From assembly GCF_021271205.1 (NCBI RefSeq), contig NZ_JAIWKS010000012.1, positions 1 to 64,000 of the forward strand: a stretch of 64,000 nt of DNA, in the 5' to 3' direction. The stretch comes from Pseudomonas uvaldensis. Lineage in GTDB: Bacteria > Pseudomonadota > Gammaproteobacteria > Pseudomonadales > Pseudomonadaceae. The notes beneath the pieces were generated by a model, which saw only the letters and a list, made by a program, of their open reading frames with translations, ran no database searches and was not told where the DNA came from. Numbering within the stretch: position 1 is the first letter of the stretch; the number at the start of each line of letters is the position of its first letter. A program made the translations under genes and the position numbers. Positions 7,723 to 28,800 of the stretch are shown piece after piece.

Positions 7723-9552
7723 TCACGGCTGCCAGTGATTTTTCTCCCCGCTCAGCTTGCGATCCAGGAAGCTGGCGGCGCTGATCAGTGCCAGGTGGCT
7801 CAAGGCCTGGGGCGTGTTGCCCAGGTGGTAGCCGTGGCTGTCGAATTCTTCGGCGTACAGCCCCAGCGGGTTGGCATAACGCAGCAGTTGTTCGAATTCC
7901 AGCTGGGCTTTTTCCACGCGGCCAGCCCGGGCCAGGCATTCGACGTACCAGAACGAGCATGCGACAAACGAGCCCTCGCTGCCGCTGAGGCCGTCGATCG
8001 GATGGTCGTCGTTGCGGTAGCGATACACCATGCCGTCGCGCACCAGGTGTTTTTCAATGGCGTCCAGGGTGGACAGCCAACGCGGATCGCGGGCGCTGAC
8101 GAAGCGCACCAGCGGCATCAGCAGCATCGAACCGTCAAGGGCAGTGCTGCCCAGGCACTGGACGAAATGCTGGCGTTCGTCGTTCCAGAAATGCGTCCAG
8201 ATGTCGTTGTAGATCGCCTGGCGAGTCTCGTCCCAGCGGGTGAACGGCGCGGGCAGGGAGCGTTTGACGGCGAGGCGGATGGCGCGGTCGACGGCCACCC
8301 AGCACATGAGCCGCGAATGCAGGAAATGTTGCTTGGCCCCGCGCATTTCCCAGATGCCCACGTCTTTTTCCTGCCAGATGGCGCAGACCTGGTCGATCAC
8401 GTCGACGGTGTGCTTCCAGCCTTCATGGGAAATCGCCTCGCCGTACTTATTGACCAGGTACACGGCGTCCATCAGCTCGCCGAAGATGTCCAGTTGCACC
8501 TGTTCGTACGCCAGGTTGCCGATGCGCACCGGCTGCGCATCGCCGAAACCCTTCAGGTTCGGCAACTCGGTTTCCGGCAGTTCCAGCCGGCCATCCAGGC
8601 CGTAGAGGATATTGAGGCGGGTGGGTTGTTCGCGACAATCGCTGACCCGACCCCGCAACCAACGCATGTAGGCGTTGGCTTCTTCGACGAAGCCCAGGCG
8701 CATGAACGCATAGACGGTGAACGAGGCGTCGCGGATCCAGGTGTAGCGGTAATCCCAGTTGCGTTCGCCACCACGGCTTTCCGGCAGGCCGAAGGTGGCG
8801 GCGGCGAGAATGGCGCCGTGTTTGCGCGAGGTCAGCAGTTTCAACGCCAGGGCGGAGCGGTTGACCATTTCCCGCCAACGCCCGCGGTAGTTGGATTGGC
8901 CGATCCAGCCGCGCCAGAACGCCAGGGTCCGTTCCAGGCACAGGGCGCTGGCGTCGTCAGTAAGTCTCGGATCATCGATGCCGCCCAGCAAGAATTCAGC
9001 GCTCTGGCCTTGCTGCAGGGTGAAACCGGCCACCGCCGCGTTGCCTTCCAGGGTCATGTTCTGGTCCGAACATAAACGCAGGCTGGGTTGTCCCGGTGCC
9101 TCGAAGCAGATGTCGGCGTCCTCCTGGCGAGCGGTGGTGGCGGCCCGGGCGTAGTCATGGCGTACCGCGCAGCGCATGCGAAACGTCGCCTGACCGACCG
9201 CCATGTGCACTTTGCGTATCAACACCGGCCGATCATCCTCGCTGTCGCCGATGGGCAGCAGGTCGGTGATTTCCACCACCACGCCATCGCTCAGCCAGCG
9301 GGTTTGCAGGACGTTGGTGTCGGGCAGGTAGATCTGCTGGCGACGGGCGTCCGGCAAGTCGGGAGCGAGCTGGAAAATGCCCGCTTCGGGCGTGTCCAGC
9401 AGTGAGCAGAAAATCGACGGGCTGTCGAATTCCGGCCAGCAGAAAAAATCGACGCTGCCCTGGTCGTTGACCAGCGCGGCGGAGCGCATGTCGCCGATGA
9501 TGCCGTGGTTCTCGATAGGGCTCTGGGGTTCGTCATACTCAGCCATTGCCAC
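7723..9552 (-). CDS. Glycoside hydrolase family 15 protein
   Basis: A 609-residue protein of the GH15 glucoamylase/trehalase-like family, made of an N-terminal beta-sandwich (about residues 1-220) and a C-terminal (alpha/alpha)6 barrel. The family block NWDYRYTWIRDASFTVYAF opens the barrel. A Glu-containing SEGSFVACSFWYVE segment and the terminal EEFDSHGYHLGNTPQALSHLALI block match the catalytic region. It would hydrolyse alpha-glucosidic bonds; trehalose or short glucans are plausible but not shown. No signal peptide is seen, so it is probably cytosolic. The start may be GTG at 9552 or ATG at 9546. Either overlaps the stop of the SDR gene at 9539, so the two are translationally coupled. Confidence 0.88.
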   Translation of the reverse strand: MAMAEYDEPQSPIENHGIIGDMRSAALVNDQGSVDFFCWPEFDSPSIFCSLLDTPEAGIFQLAPDLPDARRQQIYLPDTNVLQTRWLSDGVVVEITDLLPIGDSEDDRPVLIRKVHMAVGQATFRMRCAVRHDYARAATTARQEDADICFEAPGQPSLRLCSDQNMTLEGNAAVAGFTLQQGQSAEFLLGGIDDPRLTDDASALCLERTLAFWRGWIGQSNYRGRWREMVNRSALALKLLTSRKHGAILAAATFGLPESRGGERNWDYRYTWIRDASFTVYAFMRLGFVEEANAYMRWLRGRVSDCREQPTRLNILYGLDGRLELPETELPNLKGFGDAQPVRIGNLAYEQVQLDIFGELMDAVYLVNKYGEAISHEGWKHTVDVIDQVCAIWQEKDVGIWEMRGAKQHFLHSRLMCWVAVDRAIRLAVKRSLPAPFTRWDETRQAIYNDIWTHFWNDERQHFVQCLGSTALDGSMLLMPLVRFVSARDPRWLSTLDAIEKHLVRDGMVYRYRNDDHPIDGLSGSEGSFVACSFWYVECLARAGRVEKAQLEFEQLLRYANPLGLYAEEFDSHGYHLGNTPQALSHLALISAASFLDRKLSGEKNHWQP

Positions 9553-10339
9553 GAAACCCCGGATAAAGGCTCATCCCGCCATCGATGAACAGCGTCGTGC
9601 CCACCACATAGTCGGACAGGTCCGACGCCAGCCAGACCACCGCGTTGGCGACATCTTCCACATCCCCCACGCGACCATAAGGGATCAACTCCAGCAGCTT
9701 TCGCCCCTGTTCGCCTTCGGTGGCTTCTCGATTGATGGCCGTGCGGATGGCTCCGGGAGCGATGCTGTTGATGCGGATGCGCTGGTGGCTGATTTCCTGG
9801 GCCAGGGTCTGCATCAGTTGGTCGATACCGCCCTTGGACGCCGCGTAATTGACGTGGCCGGCCCAGGGGATGCGTTGGTGCACTGAACTCATATGGATAA
9901 TTTTGCCGGCGGCCCGGGATACACCTTGGCGGATACCCTGGCGGTTGAAAATCCGCAGGGCGGCGCGGGCGCAGAGGAACTGGCCGGTGAGGTTGACGCC
10001 GATCACCGTGTTCCAGTCGTCCAGGGTCATGTCGACGGCGGCGGCATCTTTTTGCAGGCCGGAGTTGGCCACCAGGATGTCCAGCGTGCCAAAGGCGTCC
10101 AGCGTCTCGGCGAACAGTCGCTCGACGTCCTGCTCCTTCGACACATCGGCGCCAATGGCAATGGCGCGGCCGCCGTTGTCGTTGATTTCACGGGCAAGGT
10201 CTTCGGCCGGACCGGCGCTGGAATGGTAATTGAGCACCACGGTGGCACCGGCCGCCGCCAATGCCCTGGCCGAGCCGGCGCCGATGCCGGAACTGGCGCC
10301 GGTGACAAGGGCGACTTGTCGGGCGAGAGATATCTGCAT
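9539..10339 (-). CDS. SDR oxidoreductase, glucose dehydrogenase-like
   Basis: A 266-residue classical SDR. TGASSGIGAG lies near residues 13-22, NSG in place of NNAG in mid-protein, and the active-site Tyr/Lys in YAASKGG. The C-terminal GGTTL-like dinucleotide-fold ending (VVGTTLFIDGGMSLYPGF) is typical of glucose 1-dehydrogenase-like SDRs. It overlaps the start of the GH15 gene. A sugar dehydrogenase next to a glucosidase suggests linked use of glucose units, but this is inference. Confidence 0.85.
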   Translation of the reverse strand: MQISLARQVALVTGASSGIGAGSARALAAAGATVVLNYHSSAGPAEDLAREINDNGGRAIAIGADVSKEQDVERLFAETLDAFGTLDILVANSGLQKDAAAVDMTLDDWNTVIGVNLTGQFLCARAALRIFNRQGIRQGVSRAAGKIIHMSSVHQRIPWAGHVNYAASKGGIDQLMQTLAQEISHQRIRINSIAPGAIRTAINREATEGEQGRKLLELIPYGRVGDVEDVANAVVWLASDLSDYVVGTTLFIDGGMSLYPGFRGNG

Positions 10340-10435
10340 GGTTCAGCACCTTGAATGGAGGGCCTTACCTGCTGACTGGTGCGAGACGTTTGGAGTTCAT
10401 TTGCAGAACGCAAAAGCAGTGTGTCTCGCCTCCCG

Positions 10436-11578
10436 TTACCAACCCCGCCCTGAATTCACCCAGAAATTCACCGACAGCGATGTGGACACCGACTCCACCT
10501 GGTGGAACCAGCCTTCGGGCAGGAACAGCAGGTCCCCGGCCTCCAGTGTGATGCGCATGAACGTCACGTTCCGGGCATCGGGAAAGCGCTGATAATCCGG
10601 CGCGTCCGGGTTGAAGTCGCAGCCGTCCAGCCCGCCTTGGGGCGCCGTGGACCAGGTGCCCAGGGCCTCGCGATGATGGGGGGCGGCAAGGATGAAGCTT
10701 TTGCGACCCCAGACTTGGGCGAACAGGTTATCGGTGTCGTCGCGGTGCAGCGGCGTGAGGGTGCCCTTGGGACCGATCCAGATGCGCGGCGGAATGAACA
10801 GCGACGGGTCGAAGTAGGGCGGGTATTTGATCTGTTCCATCAGTTGCGCCGGCAGAATGTTGTTCCCCATGTAGGCTGGCGGTTCGCCGTCGGCGTCCTT
10901 GGGGGCCGGGTTGTCGAGGGAAGCGATAAAGTCGGCCATGGACGTGGAGCGAAAGTCCCGTTCGGTTGAGAAGGTCTTTTTCACGTAGTCGCCGTGGCGG
11001 GTGATGCCTTGCAGTTGGGCAAAATGTACCAGGGACTCTTCGCGGCTGAGCTTGAACAGCGGCCAGTCCTGAAGCGCATCGCTGATGATCAGCGGAATGC
11101 CATGGGGCAGGTAGCGCGACTGGAACTCCTGAACCGACAACTCGCTGCGCGGGCGGCGCTCCACGCTGCGCTGGGTAGGCAGGCTGGCGGTGAGTCTTTC
11201 GCTGAAGCGCGGTGGGGTGGGGTAGCGTTTGTTCATGTCGACCTTTTCCGCCGCGCCAGCGCCGCGACGGGCATGCTCGATGATCTGCGGCAGCAGGGTC
11301 GCCAGCCCCATATTGCCGCCAATCTTCAAGCGACCGCTGGCGAACAACTCCTCGACGTTCGCCATACCGGCCATGATCCCGAGAAAATCCTGCTCCGCCA
11401 CCTCGATGGTCACGTCGGGGCTGGTGTGCCGGCCGGCCTCGGTACGACTGCTGGCCTTGACCTCGGACCAGTACGCCTGTTGAGGCCCGAACACGAATTG
11501 GAAAACGCCTTCGATACCAACGGCGCCGGCATTGGCGAATAGTTTGCCCAGGATGGTGTGCAGGTCCACGGCGGTCAC
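10436..11578 (-). CDS. SCP2-like domain fused to JmjC/cupin-like oxygenase
   Basis: A 380-residue two-domain protein. Residues ~10-110 resemble an SCP2 sterol-carrier/lipid-binding domain (SPDVTIEVAEQDF..., ASGRLKIGGNMGLA). Residues ~135-380 are a JmjC/Cupin_8-type Fe(II)/2-oxoglutarate oxygenase: facial-triad candidates H278-x-D280 (LHRDDTDN) and H359 (GWFHQVES), with the LEAGDLLFLPEGW strand pair typical of the fold. It could hydroxylate a protein or small molecule; no substrate is known to me. The start appears to be GTG at 11578 with a weak ribosome binding site. It is 48 bases downstream of the methyltransferase gene on the same strand. Confidence 0.75.
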   Translation of the reverse strand: MTAVDLHTILGKLFANAGAVGIEGVFQFVFGPQQAYWSEVKASSRTEAGRHTSPDVTIEVAEQDFLGIMAGMANVEELFASGRLKIGGNMGLATLLPQIIEHARRGAGAAEKVDMNKRYPTPPRFSERLTASLPTQRSVERRPRSELSVQEFQSRYLPHGIPLIISDALQDWPLFKLSREESLVHFAQLQGITRHGDYVKKTFSTERDFRSTSMADFIASLDNPAPKDADGEPPAYMGNNILPAQLMEQIKYPPYFDPSLFIPPRIWIGPKGTLTPLHRDDTDNLFAQVWGRKSFILAAPHHREALGTWSTAPQGGLDGCDFNPDAPDYQRFPDARNVTFMRITLEAGDLLFLPEGWFHQVESVSTSLSVNFWVNSGRGW

Positions 11579-11626
11579 TCTTGCTGTTTTTGGTCTTAGC
11601 AGATGACGAGAACCCGGCTCAACAAT

Positions 11627-12400
11627 TTAGTCTCGGCTAGCTACGATAAATACCCGTGGAAACGGCAACAGCACCGAACCGTCGTCCAGCGTCGGGTACG
11701 CCTGTTCGATCGCCTTGAGGTACTGCTCCAGATATTGCTCACGCTGCGCCTCATCCAACGGGTCGAGGAACGGTCGCAAGCCACTGCCCTTGAACCACTC
11801 CACCACGCCCGCCGCGCCATCAGCCAACGGATGGTGGTAGGTGGTGCGCCATACGTCGACGCGGGCGCAGTGGGGCTTGAGGATCGAGTAGTACGTACTG
11901 GCGTCTTCCACTTCCGTACGCGAGTCCGCCGCACGGGCCAATTGGCTGGCCCAGGGGCCGCTGGCGGCGATGTCCCGCATCAGGCGATGGGAGGGTTGGT
12001 GGAGGGTGTCGGGCATCTGGATCGCCAGGCTGCCGCCCGACGCCAGCTTGTTCACCAGTGACGGCAGCAACGTGGCGTGATCGGGCAGCCATTGCAGCAC
12101 GGCGTTGGCAAAGATCACGTCGAACGGGCCGGCTTCGTCCCATTGGCCGATGTCGGCGGTGTCGAACGCAACGGCGGGCAAGCGTCGGCGGGCAGCCTCG
12201 ACCATGTCGGCGGAGCTGTCCAGGCCGCGCACCGTGGCGTCGGGGAAATGCTGCACCAACAGTTCGGTTGAATTGCCGGGGCCGCAGCCCAGGTCGATCA
12301 CCGAGCGCGCCTGCGTCGCAGGGATGGCAGCGAGCAGGTCCCGGGCCGGGCGGGTGCGTTCCTGTTCAAACGTGACATATTGTTTGGCGGACCAGCTCAT
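11627..12400 (-). CDS. tam: Trans-aconitate 2-methyltransferase
   Basis: A 257-residue class I SAM-dependent methyltransferase close in length and motif order to E. coli Tam, which methylates trans-aconitate. The SAM motif I is VIDLGCGPGNSTELL (near residue 35), motif II includes RGLDSSADMVE, and VIFANAVLQWLPDH is the Tam-typical motif III region. The ATG at 12400 (MSWSAKQY) has GGAG seven bases upstream; the longer frame upstream would run through the promoter region of pvdG. It is divergent from pvdG with about 145 bases between the starts. Confidence 0.85.
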   Translation of the reverse strand: MSWSAKQYVTFEQERTRPARDLLAAIPATQARSVIDLGCGPGNSTELLVQHFPDATVRGLDSSADMVEAARRRLPAVAFDTADIGQWDEAGPFDVIFANAVLQWLPDHATLLPSLVNKLASGGSLAIQMPDTLHQPSHRLMRDIAASGPWASQLARAADSRTEVEDASTYYSILKPHCARVDVWRTTYHHPLADGAAGVVEWFKGSGLRPFLDPLDEAQREQYLEQYLKAIEQAYPTLDDGSVLLPFPRVFIVASRD

Positions 12401-12486
12401 GACGGGCTCCTTCAGAGTGGGCAGGACGAGGTGCCGCCAGTATAGGAGCAGTCGATATAAGATGGCGCGTCGACGGCGCATGTGAC

Positions 12487-12510
12487 TAATTCAATGTATT
12501 GCCATTTCGT
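12487..12510 (+). promoter_or_regulatory. PvdS-type (iron-starvation) promoter of pvdG
   Basis: TAATT-N16-CGT, one base off the TAAAT-N16-CGT consensus for the sigma factor PvdS. The CGT lies 35 bases before the pvdG start. Confidence 0.7.
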
Positions 12511-12545
12511 TATCTTTCATACACCACCGTTCGGAGAAAACTGCT

Positions 12546-13280
12546 GTGACCCCACTGACCCTGCTGTGCCTGCCTTATTCCGGCGCCAGCGCGATGGTTT
12601 ACAACCGCTGGCGGCGCAAGTTGCCCGAATGGCTGCGCGTGCAACCGGTCGAGCTGCCGGGACGCGGGGCGCGTTTCGCCGAGCCGTTGCACACCGACAT
12701 GGGCCCGCTGGCGCTGCAATTGGCGCGGGAGCTGCGCCCGACGCTCCAGGCTCCCTATGCCCTGTTCGGTCACAGCCTGGGCGCATTGCTGGCGTGCGAG
12801 ATCGCCCATGCCTTGCGCGAGCTAGGCTGCCCTGAGCCGGTGGCGCTGTTTGCCTCGGGCACCGCTGCGCCGACGATGCGGGCCGATTACGACCGTGGCT
12901 TTGCCGAACCGAAGACCGATGCCGAACTGATCGACCAGTTGCGTACCCTCAACGGCACGAGCGAGGAGGTGCTGGCGAACGAAGAACTGATGGCGCTGAC
13001 CTTGCCAGTCCTGCGGGCGGACTTTCTCATGTGCGGTCGTTTCCAGCCCAGGGTGCGGCCACCGCTCAACTGCCCGGTACATGTGTTGGGCGGCACCGCC
13101 GACAAAGCCACCACTGAACAGTTGATCGGCTGGAGCCGGGAAACCTCGGGCAGTTTCTCCGTGGATATGCTGGCCGGCGGACACTTCTTCATCCATGAGC
13201 ATGAGGTCAGGGTGCTGCGTCTGATCAAGGAGCAACTGAGCGTGCATCATCGGCGCCATGGCTTGGCGATCAGCGCGTGA
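12546..13280 (+). CDS. pvdG: Type II thioesterase PvdG
   Basis: A 244-residue external (type II) thioesterase that would release wrongly loaded acyl groups from NRPS carrier domains. The fold is clear: LPYSGASAMVY at the start, nucleophile elbow GHSLG (Ser near residue 78), and terminal catalytic His in GGHFFIHEH. The start is GTG at 12546 behind CGGAG. It has its own PvdS-type promoter and lies 194 bases upstream of NRPS1. In P. aeruginosa pvdG sits beside pvdL. Here the adjacent synthetase is not PvdL, so the gene order is rearranged. The closest paralogue would be any stand-alone TEII, but sequence and context favour PvdG. Confidence 0.88.
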   Translation: MTPLTLLCLPYSGASAMVYNRWRRKLPEWLRVQPVELPGRGARFAEPLHTDMGPLALQLARELRPTLQAPYALFGHSLGALLACEIAHALRELGCPEPVALFASGTAAPTMRADYDRGFAEPKTDAELIDQLRTLNGTSEEVLANEELMALTLPVLRADFLMCGRFQPRVRPPLNCPVHVLGGTADKATTEQLIGWSRETSGSFSVDMLAGGHFFIHEHEVRVLRLIKEQLSVHHRRHGLAISA

Positions 13281-13305
13281 TTTGATGCCCAGGCATACAA
13301 GCCTG

Positions 13306-13329
13306 TGTGGGAGCGAGCCTGCTCCCACA
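13306..13329. repeat. Single REP palindrome
   Basis: TGTGGGAGC, six bases, GCTCCCACA. It lies between pvdG and the NRPS1 promoter and may act as a terminator for pvdG. Confidence 0.7.
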
Positions 13330-13393
13330 TGGAGTATCTGCATCGTTTTCAAAATCCTCGTTCCACCCCTCTTCTGACACTCATTCTCAAACG

Positions 13394-13417
13394 CTAATTT
13401 TTCCGGTCTGCATTCGT
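13394..13417 (+). promoter_or_regulatory. PvdS-type promoter of the NRPS operon
   Basis: CTAAT-N16-CGT, with CGT 58 bases before the NRPS1 start. It departs from TAAAT at the -35 element in much the same way as the pvdG box. Confidence 0.65.
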
Positions 13418-13474
13418 TTTAAAGGGACGACTTGCCTTTGTGCCTTGTGCCCACTGATCCCGGATACCTAGAAA

Positions 13475-25848
<12,374 letters not shown>

Positions 25849-25849
<1 letters not shown>

Positions 25850-28800
25850 TGGACAAGAGTGTTGCTTTGAGGATTGCCAAGCGCTTTATCACTCTGCCGC
25901 TGGACAAACGCAGGCTGTACCTGGAAAAGATGCTCGAAGAGGGCGTCTCGCCGGCCAACCTGCCGATCCCCGAGGTGCGCTCCGGGTTCGAGGATATCCC
26001 GCTGTCCTACGCCCAGGAACGCCAATGGTTCCTGTGGCAGATGGATCCCCTCAGCCCGGCTTATCACATTCCCAGTGCCCTGCGCCTCAAAGGTCGGCTG
26101 GACGTGCCGGCCCTGGAGCGCAGCTTCAATGCGCTGGTCGAACGCCATGAGAGCCTGCGCACCACCTTCATCGAGCGGGACGAGCAGACCGTGCAGGTTA
26201 TCCACCGACAGATGCCGCTGCGTATCAGCCTCGAATCCTTGCCCGCGAATTCCCCGGCCAGTCAGGACGACAGCATCAAGGCCTTCGTCGAGGCTGAAAC
26301 CGCACGCCCGTTCGACCTGCGCCAGGGGCCGTTGCTGCGGGTTTCCCTGTTGAAAGTCGCCGAAGACGACCATGTGCTGGTGCTGATCCAGCACCACATC
26401 ATTTCCGACGGCTGGTCTATGCAGGTGCTGGTCGATGAGCTGGTCCGTCACTATGGCGCCGAGACTGTCGGCACGCCGCTGTCGTTACCGGAATTGCCCT
26501 TGCAGTACGCCGACTACGCCATCTGGCAGCGCCATTGGCTGGAGGCCGGCGAGCGTGAGCGGCAGTTGGCCTACTGGGTCGAGACGTTGGGCGATGAACA
26601 GCCGGTGCTGGAGTTGCCTCTGGATCATCCGCGCCCGCCCGTGCAGAGCTTCCGTGGCGCACGGCTGGACCTGGACCTGCCGCCGCCATTGGTCACAGCG
26701 CTCAAGCAACTGGCCCAACGCGAAGGGGCCAGCCTGTTCATGGTGCTGCTGGCGTCGTTCCAGGCCTTGCTGCACCGCTACAGCGGCCAGCCGCAGATCC
26801 GCGTCGGCGTGCCGGTGGCCAACCGTAACCGGGTCGAGACCGAGCGCCTGATCGGCTTTTTCGTCAACACCCAGGTGCTCAACGCCCATGTCGACGGACA
26901 ACTGCCTTTCGATCGTTTGCTCGATCAGGTCAAGCGATCAGCCATGGCCGCCCAGGCCCATCAGGACTTGCCCTTCGAGCAGTTGATCGAGGCGCTGCAA
27001 CCGGAGCGCAGCCTCAGCCACAGCCCGATTTTCCAAGTGATGTTCAACCACCAGACCGCCCGCGACGTCCAGGACCGGCAAGTGCAACTGCCGCAACTGG
27101 GCATCGAGGACCTGGTGTGGGAAGGGCGCACCGCCCAGTTCGATCTGACGTTGGGCACGTATGAAACCGAGCAGGGTGTCGCCGCGGAATTGACCTACGC
27201 CACCGACCTCTTCGAACCACAGACCATCGAACGGCTGGCCCGGCACTGGCAGCAGCTGCTGCAAGGCATTGTCGAGGCGCCGCAGCAACGGATCGGTGAA
27301 CTGCCGCTGCTGGACAGCGACCAGCAGCGCCAGACGCAGCAGGACTGGCGTCGGACGGTGGACCACGGCGTTGAGCTTGAATGCGTGCATCAACGCATCG
27401 CCGAGCAGGCCTCCCAGACCCCGGACGCCTTGGCGCTGACAATCGATGGAGAGGCCCTGACCTACAGGCAACTGGACAGGCGCGCCAACCAACTCGCCCA
27501 TCGTTTGATCGCCCTGGGCGTGACGCCCGGCCAGCCAGTGGGCATCGCGCTGGAGCGCAGCGTCGAGATGATCGTCGGGCTGCTGGCGATCCTCAAGGCC
27601 GGCGGTGCCTACGTGCCGTTGGACCCGGCGTACCCCGAGGATCGCCTGGCCTACATGATTCAGGACAGCGGCATCCGGTTGCTGTTGACCCAGGCCCGCT
27701 TGCAGGCGGTGTTGCCTATTCCAGCGACCCTCCCGGCCCTGTTGCTGGACCAACCCGACGCCACGCTACAGGAGGCCTGCGACGCATGCCCGAGGGTACC
27801 CCTCACTGGCGAGCATCTGGCCTACGTGATCTACACCTCCGGTTCCACCGGCAAACCCAAGGGCGTGATGGTGCGCCACGGGGCATTGAGCAACTTCGTC
27901 ACCAGCATGATCGCCCAACCCGGCCTGACGGCCGACGACCGCATGCTGTCGCTGACCACATTCTCCTTCGACATCTTTGGCCTGGAGATCTATGGCCCGC
28001 TGTGCGCCGGCGCCAGCGTGGTGCTGACCGGCCAGAACGTGCACCAGGATCCGCAAGCGGTACTGGAGTTGATCGCACGTCACGATGTCACCGTGTTGCA
28101 AGCCACGCCTTCGAGCTGGCGCATGCTGCTGGATCATGAACAGGCGCCGCTGCTGGCCGGGCGTACCTTCCTCTGCGGCGGCGAAGCGTTGCCCCAGGAA
28201 CTGGCGCAACGGCTGCTGACGCTGTCGCCCAGGGTCTGGAACCTCTATGGCCCGACCGAGACCACCATCTGGTCGGCGGTGCATCCGTTGAGCCCCGAAA
28301 ACAGCCGTCCGTTCCTGGGTAAACCCCTGGACAACACAGCGCTGTACATCGTCGGCAGCGACCTGACCCTCAACCCGCCCGGCGCGCCGGGTGAATTGCT
28401 CATCGGTGGTGAAGGCCTGGCCCGCGGTTACTTCCAGCGTCCGGCCTTGACCGCCGAACGGTTTGTCCCGGACCCGTTTTCCACCCGCGGCGAGCGGCTG
28501 TACCGCACCGGCGACCTGACCCGCTATCGGGCCGAAGGCGTGGTCGAGTACCTCGGGCGCATGGATCATCAGGTCAAGATCCGTGGCCTGCGCATCGAGT
28601 TGGGTGAGATCGAAGCGGCGCTGTTGGCCCAGGACAGCGTGCGTGAAACCGTGGTGATCGCCCATGAAGGCCCGACTGGCGCGCAACTGGTGGGTTACGT
28701 GGTACCTGCCGTCAATCCGGGGGCGGATTACGAAGGCGAGGCCGCTGCGCGCACTGCACTCAAGGCTGCGCTCAAGGCGCAGTTGCCCGAGTACATGGTC

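Noticed and set aside
7735..9075. A 446-codon plus-strand frame opposite the GH15 gene
   Set aside because: Shadow of the GH15 gene, whose family motifs fix the coding strand.
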